Shown here: positions 24,679 through 33,224 of the stretch, one piece after another
How the letters are laid out: each line of letters opens with the position of its first letter
Position numbering within the stretch: position 1 is the first letter of the stretch
Assembly (NCBI GenBank): GCA_036013055.1
Contig: DASCQM010000012.1
Span: forward strand, 62,001 to 126,000
Direction: 5' to 3'
DNA: 64,000 nucleotides
Source: SHYR01 sp036013055
Lineage (GTDB): Bacteria; Chloroflexota; Dehalococcoidia; UBA2979
Notes under the pieces: model-generated
What the model was told of the DNA's origin: nothing
What the model saw: the letters and a program-made list of their open reading frames with translations, nothing else
Databases searched by the model: none
Translations under genes and position numbers: made by a program

Positions 24679-24936
24679 GTGCTGATCCTCACACGCAAAG
24701 CCGAACAAGCGCTCGTGATCGATGGCAACACGACGGTGCGCGTGCTCTCGATCGATGGCGACCGCGTCAAGCTTGGGATCGATGCTCCGGCGGAGATCGC
24801 AGTGGTCCGCGACGAGCTGCTGCGGGAGGTCGCAGGCGAGAACCTGGAAGCGGCCCGACGCTCGCCCGGCGGCGTCGCAGACTCGCTGAAGACGATCGGT
24901 CAGGCGACCTCTCACACGATGAAACGGTCCGCGTAG
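24679..24936 (+). CDS. csrA: Carbon storage regulator CsrA
   Basis: RNA-binding translational regulator; in flagellated Gram-positive-type systems it represses flagellin mRNA and is antagonised by FliW. The 85-residue product starts MLILTRKAEQALVIDG and has VRVLSIDGDRVKLGIDAPAEIAVVRDEL, the complete CsrA domain, plus a 30-residue tail. GTG start 24679, three bases after the stop of the chimera. RNA-binding residues at the N-terminus (LxLTRK) and the IAVVRDE segment are present. Whether the truncated FliW half can still bind it is open. Confidence 0.94.
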   Translation: MLILTRKAEQALVIDGNTTVRVLSIDGDRVKLGIDAPAEIAVVRDELLREVAGENLEAARRSPGGVADSLKTIGQATSHTMKRSA

Positions 24937-25184
24937 GGCTCCGCGCCGTCAGTTCCGGCCAGACTCGACTGTCGTCGCCGGGACGATCACAAATTGTTTA
25001 CACTTTTCCTGCTGGTGGCCCATGCCTGACCTGCAACATGGATTGCAGGACGGGCCGGCCCACCTGGCGTCTTCGTACAAACAGCAGTGGTGGGAGCGGT
25101 TGCGAATGACGGCGGAGTAACCCTTCGGGGTTCGCTGGGCCGGCCTGACCTCACCCCCTGCGGATGCACCTGAAGTAGCAGTAG
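24937..25184 (+). ncRNA. Structured intergenic region before two-component genes (possible leader RNA)
   Basis: A 248-base gap. A hairpin at 25030-25049 (CCTGCAA/TTGCAGG) is followed by a ten-base-pair long-range stem, 25053-25062 with 25136-25145, that encloses about 73 bases including a UUCG-capped hairpin at 25119-25132. TTTACACTT near 25003-25011 resembles a promoter -10 region; the same word precedes the htrA gene near 10775. I recognise no known riboswitch. It could be the 5' leader of the response regulator or a separate small RNA. Confidence 0.4.
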
Positions 25185-25880
25185 ATGCCCGCAAAAGTTC
25201 TTGTTGCCGACGACGAACAGAACATCGTCAAGTTGCTCCGCCTCTACCTGCGGAATGAGGGCTATGACGTGGTCGCGGCCGTCGACGGCCGACAGGCGCT
25301 CGATCGATTCGCCGTCGAGTCGCCCGACCTCGTGCTGCTCGACCTGATGATGCCGGAACTCGGCGGATTCGAGGTCTGCACCGAGATCCGCAAGAGCTCG
25401 GACGTGCCGGTGATCATGCTGACCGCCCGCTCTGATGACGTCGACAAGATCGTCGGCCTTGAGATGGGTGCCGACGACTACATCACCAAGCCGTTCAACC
25501 CTCGTGAGGTGGTCGCGCGCGTGAAGGCAGCGTTGCGCCGCCGCGACTGGGACCGCAGCGAGCCCGCCGAGGAGGGCGCAGTCACCGTCGACGATGTCAC
25601 GCTCGACCCGTCGAGCCGCGACGTCACGGTCGGCGAGGAGCGCGTGCGGCTGCGTCAGCGCGAGTTTGACCTACTGGAGGCATTCCTGCGCCACCCCAAC
25701 GTGGTGCTCGACCGCGAGCGCCTGCTCTCGATGGTCTGGGGCGACGACTACTACGGCGACCCGCGCACGATCGATGTTCACGTCGCGTGGTTGCGGGACA
25801 AGCTGAAGGCGGGCAAGCCACGCATCGAGACAGTCTGGGGCGTCGGCTACAAGCTGATGCCAGCCGAGATCGATGCCTAG
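25185..25880 (+). CDS. OmpR/PhoB-type response regulator
   Basis: A 231-residue regulator: receiver domain with VLVADDEQNIVKLL, phosphoacceptor Asp in DLVLLDLMMPELGG (about residue 52), TARSDD and KPFNPREVVARVKA; C-terminal winged helix with LRQREFDLLEAFLRHPNVVLDRERLLSMVWG and RTIDVHVAWLRDKL. ATG 25185 has the weak ribosome site GTAG only. It overlaps the kinase gene by eight bases, so they form a two-component system. Stimulus unknown. Confidence 0.94.
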   Translation: MPAKVLVADDEQNIVKLLRLYLRNEGYDVVAAVDGRQALDRFAVESPDLVLLDLMMPELGGFEVCTEIRKSSDVPVIMLTARSDDVDKIVGLEMGADDYITKPFNPREVVARVKAALRRRDWDRSEPAEEGAVTVDDVTLDPSSRDVTVGEERVRLRQREFDLLEAFLRHPNVVLDRERLLSMVWGDDYYGDPRTIDVHVAWLRDKLKAGKPRIETVWGVGYKLMPAEIDA

Positions 25881-27339
25881 GATCGTGATCCCGGGTGGAT
25901 TGCGCCTGCGTCTGCTGGCCGGATTCGCACTCGTGATCGCGATCAGCCTCGGCGCGGCCGGTTTCGCCTCCGTCGTGCTGCTGCGCGACCAGCAGGCTGA
26001 AGCGGCAGAGCAGCGCATCGGCGAGATGGTTCCCGGTTTCGCGTCGCGAACGATGGAGATGGAGCTGATCGGCTGGCCGACGAGCCGCATCCGGGGACAG
26101 CTTGTCCCGCTGGCGGAGTATTTCGAGGTTCGCATCTTTCTCGTTGACCACGATCTGCGGGTGATCCTCGACACGCATGCCCGCGAGCCGATGCTCGGCG
26201 AGAAGCTTGATATCTCCGATCGATCGGGCACCGGCGCCAGCCCTGAGACGGGTATGGTCGCGTTCCGCACGATCCGCACGAGCGCGCTGGGCGAGGACCT
26301 CTATCTCTTCACGCCGCCGCAGCCGATGCCCGTCGCGCCCACCGGCGTGCCATCACGCGACCTTGAATCCACGCTTGTGATCGCCGTCCCGGCAGCCGAC
26401 GTCAACGCGGCCTGGGCGCAACTCTTGCCGCGCTTCGCGATCGCCGGTGGCATCGCTGCGCTGTTCGCCGTCGTCGTCGCGACGGTGCTGAGCGCGCGCA
26501 TCACGCGTCCGATCGTCGCCATGACGTCCGCCTCGGAGGCGATGGCCGAGGGAGACTACGACCAGCGCATCGGCGTCGACGGTGACGACGAGGTAGCGGC
26601 GCTGGCCGGTGCCTTCAACCAGATGGCGGCGCAGGTGAGCCGCAGCAGTCGCGCGATGAAGCAGCTCCTCGGCAACGTCTCGCATGAACTGAAGACGCCG
26701 CTGACCTCGATCCAGGGCTTCTCGCAGGCGCTCGTCGACGATGTCTCCACGGACGAAGAGGAGCGCAAGCAGCTTGCGGGCGTGATCCAGCAGGAAGCCG
26801 AGTCGATGCGCGTACTCGTGGACGACCTGCTCTATCTCTCAAGCCTCGAATCCGGCGAGCTGCCGCTGACGCTTGATGATGTTGACTTCGACTCGCTCGT
26901 CCGCTCCGGGATCCAGCGGCTCTCGTTCAAGGCGCAGGACGAGGGCGTCACGGTGCGGCATGAGGCTGACGGCGGGCCGCTGACGGGCGACGGGCGTCGC
27001 CTTGAGCAGGTCGTCGCGAATCTGCTGGAGAATGCGACCCGCTTCTCGCCGACCGGCAGCGAGGTCAGCCTCCGCACATCGACCGATGGCGAGACGGTGT
27101 CGCTGGTGGTGCACAACCGCGGCGAGCCGATCCCGGCCGACGACCTTCCACATGTCTTTGACCGCTTCTACCAGGTGGATCCGGCGCGCAGCGGTGCTGC
27201 GCATACGGGACTGGGCCTGGCGATCGTGCACGAACTGGTGAACGCCCACGGCGGAACGGTCGAGGTCAACTCGACCGCCGGCGAGGGCACGACCTTCGTG
27301 GTGCGGTTGCCGCGGCACGGACCCCACGGAGACGCATAG
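25873..27339 (+). CDS. Sensor histidine kinase with HAMP domain
   Basis: A 488-residue membrane kinase: span 1 (about 10-35), an extracytoplasmic sensor domain (about 36-180), span 2 (about 182-206), HAMP (about 207-260), HisKA with phospho-His in GNVSHELKTPLTSIQGF, N-box NLLENATRFSPTGSEV, and ATP-lid motifs FDRFYQVD and GLGLAIVHELVNAHGG. The sensor domain has no recognised ligand fold. All catalytic motifs are intact. Partner of the regulator at 25185; the PDZ protein 21 bases downstream is likely co-expressed. Confidence 0.93.
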   Translation: MPRIVIPGGLRLRLLAGFALVIAISLGAAGFASVVLLRDQQAEAAEQRIGEMVPGFASRTMEMELIGWPTSRIRGQLVPLAEYFEVRIFLVDHDLRVILDTHAREPMLGEKLDISDRSGTGASPETGMVAFRTIRTSALGEDLYLFTPPQPMPVAPTGVPSRDLESTLVIAVPAADVNAAWAQLLPRFAIAGGIAALFAVVVATVLSARITRPIVAMTSASEAMAEGDYDQRIGVDGDDEVAALAGAFNQMAAQVSRSSRAMKQLLGNVSHELKTPLTSIQGFSQALVDDVSTDEEERKQLAGVIQQEAESMRVLVDDLLYLSSLESGELPLTLDDVDFDSLVRSGIQRLSFKAQDEGVTVRHEADGGPLTGDGRRLEQVVANLLENATRFSPTGSEVSLRTSTDGETVSLVVHNRGEPIPADDLPHVFDRFYQVDPARSGAAHTGLGLAIVHELVNAHGGTVEVNSTAGEGTTFVVRLPRHGPHGDA

Positions 27340-27360
27340 GCACGCAACGGAGGACCTTGC

Positions 27361-28764
27361 ATGCAGTACCTGAGACGACACTACGTTCCGCTCCTGCTCG
27401 GAATCGGCGCCACGCTGCTCGTCGCGGCGGTCGTGGCGGGCGTCGCCGACCTGGTGACGGACGAGGAACCGGACCGCCGAGCCAGCGTCGGCGCGTTCCA
27501 GTTCGACCTCGAACAACTCGAGGATGCACTCGACGGCTTCGACTTCAGTGGCCTCGATTTCGGCGACCTCGACTTCGATGACCTTGAGGGCCTCCAGGAC
27601 CTGCAGCAGCTCGGCCTGTTGTTTGAGCTGTTGCGCGGCTACCTCGGAGGCTTCGATGGTTTCGACGGCTTCGGTGACTTCGGTGACTTCGGCGAGGGAC
27701 GCTTCGGCGGTGGCGCGAGCATCTTTGCGACCGACCAGCCGGCGCTCGGCGTGACAATCGACGCCGAAAGCGGTGCGTTGATCATCGATCAGGTGCTGCC
27801 CGGCACCGCGGCGGCCAATGCGGGGCTGCGCTCAGGAGACGAGATTCTGAGCGTCGATGGGCGCGCTGTCGAAGAGGTCGACGCGCTGCGCGACGCCATT
27901 GCGGATGTCGCGCCGGGACGCATCTATCCGCTCGAAGTGCTGCGCGACGGGGAGCGCTGGCAGTTCGACATCGAGCCTCAGGCCTTCGTGGGGGCGGGAC
28001 TCGGCCCGCTCTTCGAGCAACTCGGCGAGCAGTTCCGCGATCGATTCGGTTCAGACTCGGAGCGTGCGCTGCCGGAGGGCCGCGCCCCACGTGACGGTGC
28101 GCCATCGCAGGCGCCGCAGTTCAGCCCGCGTGCGATCCCGTCTGGCGCGCCGCAGCTCGGTATCAGCGGCGTCGACGCCGACGGCGGCGTGCGCGTGGCG
28201 CAGGTGCAGCCCGGTAGCGGGGCAGATGTCGCGGGCGTCCGTGCCGGTGACCTGATCACGGGCGTCGAGGGAGTCTCGACGCGGAACATCGAGGAGCTTC
28301 GCGATCGCCTCGGCAGCTTCGCTGCAGGCGATAGCGTGCGCGTGATCGTTGCGCGCGATGGCCGTAGCGAGGAGTTGCGCGTGCGCCTCGCGGCACCGCC
28401 GCGTCAGTTGGAGGCGGTGCCAGCGCTCGGTGGGCTGCTCGATGAGGCGAGCGCGACCGGTGCCACGGCCAGCCGCGCGCTGGACCAGCTCGCTGACCTC
28501 GTGGCCGAGCGCCTCGCCGCGCGCGATGCCGCGACGGACGCCGCGCCGACGTCGATCGTCGCGCCGGCGGAGCTGGAGACGTACTTCGGACGCGTGGAAG
28601 CGATCGACGGCGACTCGATACGGCTCACCGGGTCGCTGGGCGGGGTCACGCTCACGTTGACCGCTGAGACGGTTACGATTGGATCAACGCTGGCGGCCGT
28701 CGGTGACCTCGTCACGGTTGTCGTTCGCGATCGCGTCGTCGAGCTGCTGATCGTCGTTGGCTGA
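27361..28764 (+). CDS. Membrane-anchored double-PDZ protein without protease domain
   Basis: A 467-residue protein: one N-terminal span (about 9-27), then an unusual low-complexity stretch (about 40-120) of repeated DFSGLDFGDLDFDDL- and FDGFGDFGDFG-type units, a first PDZ domain (about 125-205, GVTIDAESGALIIDQVLPGTAAANAGLRSGDE in parts), a linker, a second PDZ (about 260-345, LGISGVDADGGVRVAQV), and a C-terminal beta-rich part (about 410-467). No Ser-protease triad is present, so it resembles HtrA accessory domains used as a binding scaffold. It follows a two-component system by 21 bases, suggesting an envelope-stress module. Confidence 0.8.
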   Translation: MQYLRRHYVPLLLGIGATLLVAAVVAGVADLVTDEEPDRRASVGAFQFDLEQLEDALDGFDFSGLDFGDLDFDDLEGLQDLQQLGLLFELLRGYLGGFDGFDGFGDFGDFGEGRFGGGASIFATDQPALGVTIDAESGALIIDQVLPGTAAANAGLRSGDEILSVDGRAVEEVDALRDAIADVAPGRIYPLEVLRDGERWQFDIEPQAFVGAGLGPLFEQLGEQFRDRFGSDSERALPEGRAPRDGAPSQAPQFSPRAIPSGAPQLGISGVDADGGVRVAQVQPGSGADVAGVRAGDLITGVEGVSTRNIEELRDRLGSFAAGDSVRVIVARDGRSEELRVRLAAPPRQLEAVPALGGLLDEASATGATASRALDQLADLVAERLAARDAATDAAPTSIVAPAELETYFGRVEAIDGDSIRLTGSLGGVTLTLTAETVTIGSTLAAVGDLVTVVVRDRVVELLIVVG

Positions 28765-28782
28765 ACCGGGGCGCTGACTTCG

Positions 28783-30411
28783 CTAGCTGATCTCACCCCA
28801 GCGCAGCACCCAGTACTCGTAGGCATCTTGCAGCGCGAGCCATGACGCCTCGATTACGTCGGTCGATGCACCGACCGTGTTCCAGATGTGGGTGCCGTCA
28901 CTCGACTCCACGATCACGCGTACCGAAGCGTCAGCGCCGCCGTCCGTGTTGATGATGCGCACCTTGTAGTCGACGAGGTGGACGCGGGCCAGCGCCGGGA
29001 AGCTCTCAGCGAGACCCTTGCGGACGGCGGAGTCGAGCGCGGAGACCGGCCCGTTGCCGTCGGCTGCGGTCTGCGTCAGCCGCTCACCGACGCGCACCTT
29101 GACCATCGCCTCCGCCTGCATCTCGCTCTGGTCGGCGGGGTCTTCGTCGGTCGTGTGGCGGCGGCGCTCGACGAGCAGGAAGTCTTCGAGGTCGAACGGC
29201 GCGATGTAGCCATCGAGGGTGCGGCGGACCAGTAGCTCGAACGAGGCTTCGGCGGACTCGTACTGGAAGCCACGCGCCTCGTAGTCCTTGACGCGCTGCA
29301 GCACCGCGCGCGCCTGATCCTCGGTCAGTTCGATGTCCATGCCCTGTTCGCGCAGCTTCGCGGTGATACTGCGCCGGCCCGAGAGCTCGGAGATCAGCAC
29401 GCGCTCGTCGTTGCCGACGGCCGCCGGCTCGACGTGCGTGTACGAGCCGGCCGACTTCTCAACGGCGGCGGCATGCAGCCCGGCCTTGTGCGCGAAGGCG
29501 GCGCTGCCGACGTAAGGCTGCTGCGGATTCGGAAGCAAGTTCGCGACCTCCGAGGCAAAGCGCGCGACCTCCGTCAGCCGGGCGAGCTGATCGTCGCTGA
29601 CGACATCGATATTGAACTTCAGCTTCAGATTGGCGATCACCGAGATGATGTTCGCGTTCCCGCAGCGCTCCCCCCAGCCGTTGAGGCAGGCCTGCACCTG
29701 TGTCGCGCCGGCCTGCACGGCGAGCAGCGTGTTCGCGACCGCCAGCTCGGCGTCGTTGTGCGTGTGGATGCCGATCGTGCCGTCGACGGCGTCGCGCGCC
29801 GCTACGACGGCGGCGACGATCTGCTCCGGCAGCGTTCCGCCGTTGGTGTCGCACAGCGCGAGCGAGGTCGCCCCTCCGCGCTCCGCGGCGCGCAGTGTTG
29901 CGAGTGCGTACGCGGCGTCTTCCGCGTACCCGTCGAAGAAATGCTCGGCGTCGAAGATCACTTCGCGGCCGGCGGCGACGAGGAACTGCACGGAGTCCTC
30001 GATCATCGCCAGATTCTCCTCCTCGGTGGTCTCCAGCACCTCGCGCACCTGCGAGGCCGAGGACTTGCCGACGAGCGTGATCGCGGGCGTCTCCGCCTGC
30101 AACACCGCCTGCAGCGCGGGGTCCGTCGCGGTGTCGCCGCCGACGCGACGGGTCGAGCCGAACGCGACCAGCTTCGCGCTCTTCAGTGTCAGCTCACGTG
30201 CCCGCTCGAAGAACTCCGCGTCCTTCGGGTTCGAGCCGGGGTAGCCGCCCTCGATGTAATGGACGCCTAGATCGTCGAGCTTTTCGACGATGGTGAGCTT
30301 GTCTTCGAGCGAGAGCGTGAGGCCCTCCATGCCGAGCCCGTCGCGGAGCGTGGTGTCGTAGAGCACGACGGGGTCGTCGGTCGGTCGTTGGGTCGAATCC
30401 TGGGAAGTCAT
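28783..30411 (-). CDS. cimA: (R)-citramalate synthase
   Basis: Condenses pyruvate and acetyl-CoA to citramalate, the first step of the threonine-independent isoleucine route. The 542-residue product has VVLYDTTLRDGLGMEGLTLS (LeuA-like start with CimA-type sequence), HYIEGGYPGSNPKD, the His-x-His metal motif in GTIGIHTHNDAELAVANTL, QACLNGWGERCGNANI and a long C-terminal LeuA dimer/allosteric domain. ATG 30411 follows a weak AGGA; the frame runs 13 codons further. LeuBCD, encoded nearby, would carry out the next steps. A leader ORF and promoter lie upstream at 30511-30630. Confidence 0.9.
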   Translation of the reverse strand: MTSQDSTQRPTDDPVVLYDTTLRDGLGMEGLTLSLEDKLTIVEKLDDLGVHYIEGGYPGSNPKDAEFFERARELTLKSAKLVAFGSTRRVGGDTATDPALQAVLQAETPAITLVGKSSASQVREVLETTEEENLAMIEDSVQFLVAAGREVIFDAEHFFDGYAEDAAYALATLRAAERGGATSLALCDTNGGTLPEQIVAAVVAARDAVDGTIGIHTHNDAELAVANTLLAVQAGATQVQACLNGWGERCGNANIISVIANLKLKFNIDVVSDDQLARLTEVARFASEVANLLPNPQQPYVGSAAFAHKAGLHAAAVEKSAGSYTHVEPAAVGNDERVLISELSGRRSITAKLREQGMDIELTEDQARAVLQRVKDYEARGFQYESAEASFELLVRRTLDGYIAPFDLEDFLLVERRRHTTDEDPADQSEMQAEAMVKVRVGERLTQTAADGNGPVSALDSAVRKGLAESFPALARVHLVDYKVRIINTDGGADASVRVIVESSDGTHIWNTVGASTDVIEASWLALQDAYEYWVLRWGEIS

Positions 30412-30510
30412 CTGGGAAGTCCTGTACGGTGAATCCACACCTGTGAGCACGCGTCGAAGCCCGCGACCGCGGTCGGGCTCGTCATCGTGTGCCGTTCGGT
30501 CGAGGGGTGA

Positions 30511-30582
30511 TTACGGGCGCGCGATAATCGCAGCCGTCGGCGGAATGCCGACGACGATCACCGCCTTCAGTGCGCTCTGCAT
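30511..30582 (-). CDS. Putative Ile/Val-rich leader peptide of cimA
   Basis: A 23-codon minus-strand ORF that contains AVIVVGIPPTAAIIA: four Ile, three Val and one Leu in 23 residues. It begins about 12 bases after the predicted transcript start and lies 100 bases before cimA. A GC-rich imperfect hairpin (plus-strand about 30458-30480) follows the stop. This is the layout of ribosome-mediated attenuation by charged tRNA-Ile/Val. Too short for automatic gene calls; translation not proven. Confidence 0.62.
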   Translation of the reverse strand: MQSALKAVIVVGIPPTAAIIARP

Positions 30583-30600
30583 CGTGATCACAATGGATCG

Positions 30601-30630
30601 AGTCTAGGCGACCTGACGCGGTCGTCGCAA
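30601..30630 (-). promoter_or_regulatory. Promoter of the cimA leader
   Basis: On the minus strand TTGCGA (30625-30630), an 18-base spacer and TAGACT (30601-30606). Four-of-six matches at each element. Start would fall near 30594, upstream of the leader ORF. It overlaps the 5' region of the divergent Nudix gene. Confidence 0.55.
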
Positions 30631-30646
30631 CGGAACGGATTCAGGC

Positions 30647-31138
30647 GTGAGCGACCAATCGAACCCCGCGCTGCGGCCCGGCGCGCGCGTGATCCTGCTC
30701 GACCCGGACGACCGCATCCTGATGATCCGCACTGAGACCGACGACACCGACCCGCCCGTGCTCTGGATCACGCCCGGCGGCGCGGTCGAGGAGGGCGAGA
30801 GCTTCGAGGAGGCGGCCCGCCGCGAGATGTGGGAGGAGACCGGCATCACGGACTTCGAGCTCGGGCCCTGCGTCTGGACTCGCCAGAACGTCTGGCGCTG
30901 GGGCGAGGACTGGTACGACTCCCGCGAGCGCTACTTCTTTTCGCGGGTCGGGCAGACCGACCTCACGCCTGAGCGCATGGAGGAGATCGAGATCCTGACG
31001 TTCACCGGCTTCCGCTGGTGGACCCTCGATGAGCTTGCCGCCTCGGACGAGTTCTTCGTCCCTCGCAGCCTCGCCGCGCTGATCGCCCCGCTGATCGCCG
31101 GCGACGTGCCCGCCGAGCCGATCGAGGTCGGCGAGTAG
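30647..31138 (+). CDS. Nudix hydrolase
   Basis: A 163-residue hydrolase of nucleoside diphosphate-linked compounds. The Nudix box is complete: GGAVEEGESFEEAARREMWEETGI split into GGAVEEGESFEEAARRE and MWEETGI (about residues 45-68). Trp-rich region GFRWWTLDELA follows, as in RppH/MutT-like enzymes of this group. GTG start 30647. Divergent from cimA, and convergent with leuB with directly adjacent stops (TAGCTA). Substrate unknown. Confidence 0.88.
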   Translation: MSDQSNPALRPGARVILLDPDDRILMIRTETDDTDPPVLWITPGGAVEEGESFEEAARREMWEETGITDFELGPCVWTRQNVWRWGEDWYDSRERYFFSRVGQTDLTPERMEEIEILTFTGFRWWTLDELAASDEFFVPRSLAALIAPLIAGDVPAEPIEVGE

Positions 31139-32233
31139 CTAGCTCCCGATCCGCTCCAGCACTGCATCGGCCATCTCGCGCGTCTTCAGCGCGGGCGCGC
31201 CCGGCGCTGCGAGGTCGACGGTGCGGAGGCCGTCGCTGATCGCGGAAGCGACCGCGGCTTCGATCGCCTGCGCCTCGTCTTCCAGACCGCACGAGAAGCG
31301 CAGCAGTTCCGCGACGCAGAGGATCATGCCGAGCGGGTTCGCGATGCTCTGGCCGGCGATGTCCGGCGCCGAGCCGTGGATCGGCTCGTACATGCCGAGC
31401 CCCGTGTCGTCGTCGCCGAGCACACCGACCGACGCCGACGGCAGCATGCCGAGCGAGCCGGTGAGCATCGAGGCTTCGTCGGTGAGGATGTCGCCGAACA
31501 TATTGGTCGTGATCACGACGTCGAAGTCGGCGGGGCGGCGTAGCAAGTGCATCGCGGCGGCGTCGACGATCAGGTTCTCGAACTCGACATCCGGGTATTC
31601 GGGGCGCACCTCGGCCACAACTTCACGCCAGAGGCGCGAGCTCTCCAGTACGTTCGCTTTGTCGACGGAGGTAACCTTGTTCTTGCGCTGGCGGGCGAGC
31701 CGGAAGCCGAGGTGCGCGACGCGCGCGACCTCGACCTCGTTGTAGTAGATCGTGTCCACGGCCTCGCGCTTGCCGTCGGTGTTGCGGCGCTCCTGCGGCT
31801 GGCCGAAGTAGGCACCGCTGGTCAGCTCGCGGATGAACAGCATGTCGACGCCGTCGAGGATCTCCGGCTTCAGCGCGGAGGCGGCCGAGAGCTCGGGATC
31901 GGGCTTCACGGGGCGCAGGTTGGCCCAGAGGCCGAGGTCGAGGCGCAGCCGCAGCAGCCCCTGCTCAGGGCGCACCGGCGCGTTCGGGTCGCTCCACTTC
32001 GGCCCGCCAACGGCTCCGAAGAGCACGGCGTCCGAGTTCTTCGCGGCCTCGATCGTCTCGTCGCGGATCGCGATGCCATGGGCGTCGATCGCCGCGCCGC
32101 CGACGATGTCCTCGCTGAAGTTGAAGACGTGCTCGAAGCGCTCGCCGACCGCCTCAAGCGCTCGCACGCCCTCCGCCGTCACCTCGGGGCCGATGCCGTC
32201 GCCGGGCAGTACCAGAATATCGAAGCTTGCCAT
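31139..32233 (-). CDS. leuB: 3-isopropylmalate dehydrogenase
   Basis: NAD-dependent oxidative decarboxylation in leucine synthesis, and of methylmalate in the citramalate route. The 364-residue product starts MASFDILVLPGDGIGPEVTAEGVRAL, has LRLRLDLGLWANLRPVK (substrate Arg residues), REVVAEVRPEYPDVEFENLIVDAAAMHLL in parts, TTNMFGDILTDEASMLTGSLGMLPSAS and EPIHGSAPDIAGQSIANP (NAD loop). ATG 32233; upstream open frame is non-coding. Last gene of the leu operon, after the APH-like gene. Confidence 0.95.
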   Translation of the reverse strand: MASFDILVLPGDGIGPEVTAEGVRALEAVGERFEHVFNFSEDIVGGAAIDAHGIAIRDETIEAAKNSDAVLFGAVGGPKWSDPNAPVRPEQGLLRLRLDLGLWANLRPVKPDPELSAASALKPEILDGVDMLFIRELTSGAYFGQPQERRNTDGKREAVDTIYYNEVEVARVAHLGFRLARQRKNKVTSVDKANVLESSRLWREVVAEVRPEYPDVEFENLIVDAAAMHLLRRPADFDVVITTNMFGDILTDEASMLTGSLGMLPSASVGVLGDDDTGLGMYEPIHGSAPDIAGQSIANPLGMILCVAELLRFSCGLEDEAQAIEAAVASAISDGLRTVDLAAPGAPALKTREMADAVLERIGS

Positions 32234-32273
32234 GGGAATCCCGCCTTCTCTCGCTCGATCGCTCGTCGGCAGG

Positions 32274-33218
32274 TTAGCGCCCGCCGCGCCTAGTCGCTGC
32301 GGCGGCCTTCGCCGCGAGCTTGCGTTTGCCGTCGATGCGCTCCTGCCCGTCGCGTACGAGGTCGCCATAGCGCACCTGGTAGAGCGCGACGACATCGACG
32401 TAGAACTGCGCTCGCCGACGCAGGTGCGGGTCGATCGCACCCTTGTAGTGCTCAAGCATCTCTTCCATGAACGGCGTGCCGCAGAGCAGCTGGATGCCCG
32501 CGACGTCGAGCGCAGGGTCCGCGACCATCGCATCGCCGAAGTCGATCACGCCGCTCAGGTCGCCGTCCTCGGTCAACCGGAGGTGCTCGCCACCGATGTC
32601 GCCATGTACCAGCACGCGCGGCGCGCCGGTCATCCCACCCTCGGCGAGGAAGCGGTCGACGGCGTGCGCGAGCCAGCGCTGACTGGCAAGGCCGACGAGG
32701 GGGGTGCAGAAATCGAAGAGGGGACGGTACTCCTGCTCCCAGAGGTCGATGTCCTTCAGGCCCAGCGCCACGGCGCGCTCCGGCGGGAAGGCGTGCAGCC
32801 GTGTGAGGAACGTGCCGAGCTGCTGCGCGAGACGCTGACGCCGGCCGCCGACGAGCATCGAACGCTTGAGCGGCGCTCCCTCGATCAGGCGGTGCAGCGC
32901 GCCGACGAACTGCCCTTCGCCATCGCGCAGCGCGACGAGATCGGTCGGCACCGGCAGGCCCCACGACGCGAGCGCGGGCAGTAGATCGACCTCGCGTTGG
33001 GCGTCGGCGATCGCCAGGTCGAGCAGTTCCGGTCGCTCAGCACCCTCGTAGTTCGCCAGTCGCGGGTAGCGCAGCACGCGGTCACCGTCGGGTGCGGGGA
33101 CGCGGTACGCGGCCTGCGCCCAGCCCTCGCCGAGCGGCGTCGCGGCATCGAGATCGGCGTCGGGCAGCGCGGCAGCGACGGCGGCGCCGACTGACGCGGG
33201 CAGCTCGCGCGGGGCCAT
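32274..33218 (-). CDS. Aminoglycoside phosphotransferase-family kinase
   Basis: A 314-residue APH/choline-kinase fold protein inserted between leuD and leuB. Catalytic loop VLVHGDIGGEHLRL (HGD with His at the usual Asn position, as in some APH-like enzymes) and metal-binding VIDFGDAMVADPALD are present; N-terminal GEGWAQAAYRV resembles the ATP loop. It begins seven bases before leuD ends, so it is co-transcribed with leucine genes. Substrate is unknown: could be a small alcohol, homoserine or an antibiotic. Confidence 0.85.
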   Translation of the reverse strand: MAPRELPASVGAAVAAALPDADLDAATPLGEGWAQAAYRVPAPDGDRVLRYPRLANYEGAERPELLDLAIADAQREVDLLPALASWGLPVPTDLVALRDGEGQFVGALHRLIEGAPLKRSMLVGGRRQRLAQQLGTFLTRLHAFPPERAVALGLKDIDLWEQEYRPLFDFCTPLVGLASQRWLAHAVDRFLAEGGMTGAPRVLVHGDIGGEHLRLTEDGDLSGVIDFGDAMVADPALDVAGIQLLCGTPFMEEMLEHYKGAIDPHLRRRAQFYVDVVALYQVRYGDLVRDGQERIDGKRKLAAKAAAATRRGGR

Positions 33219-33224
33219 GACGAG

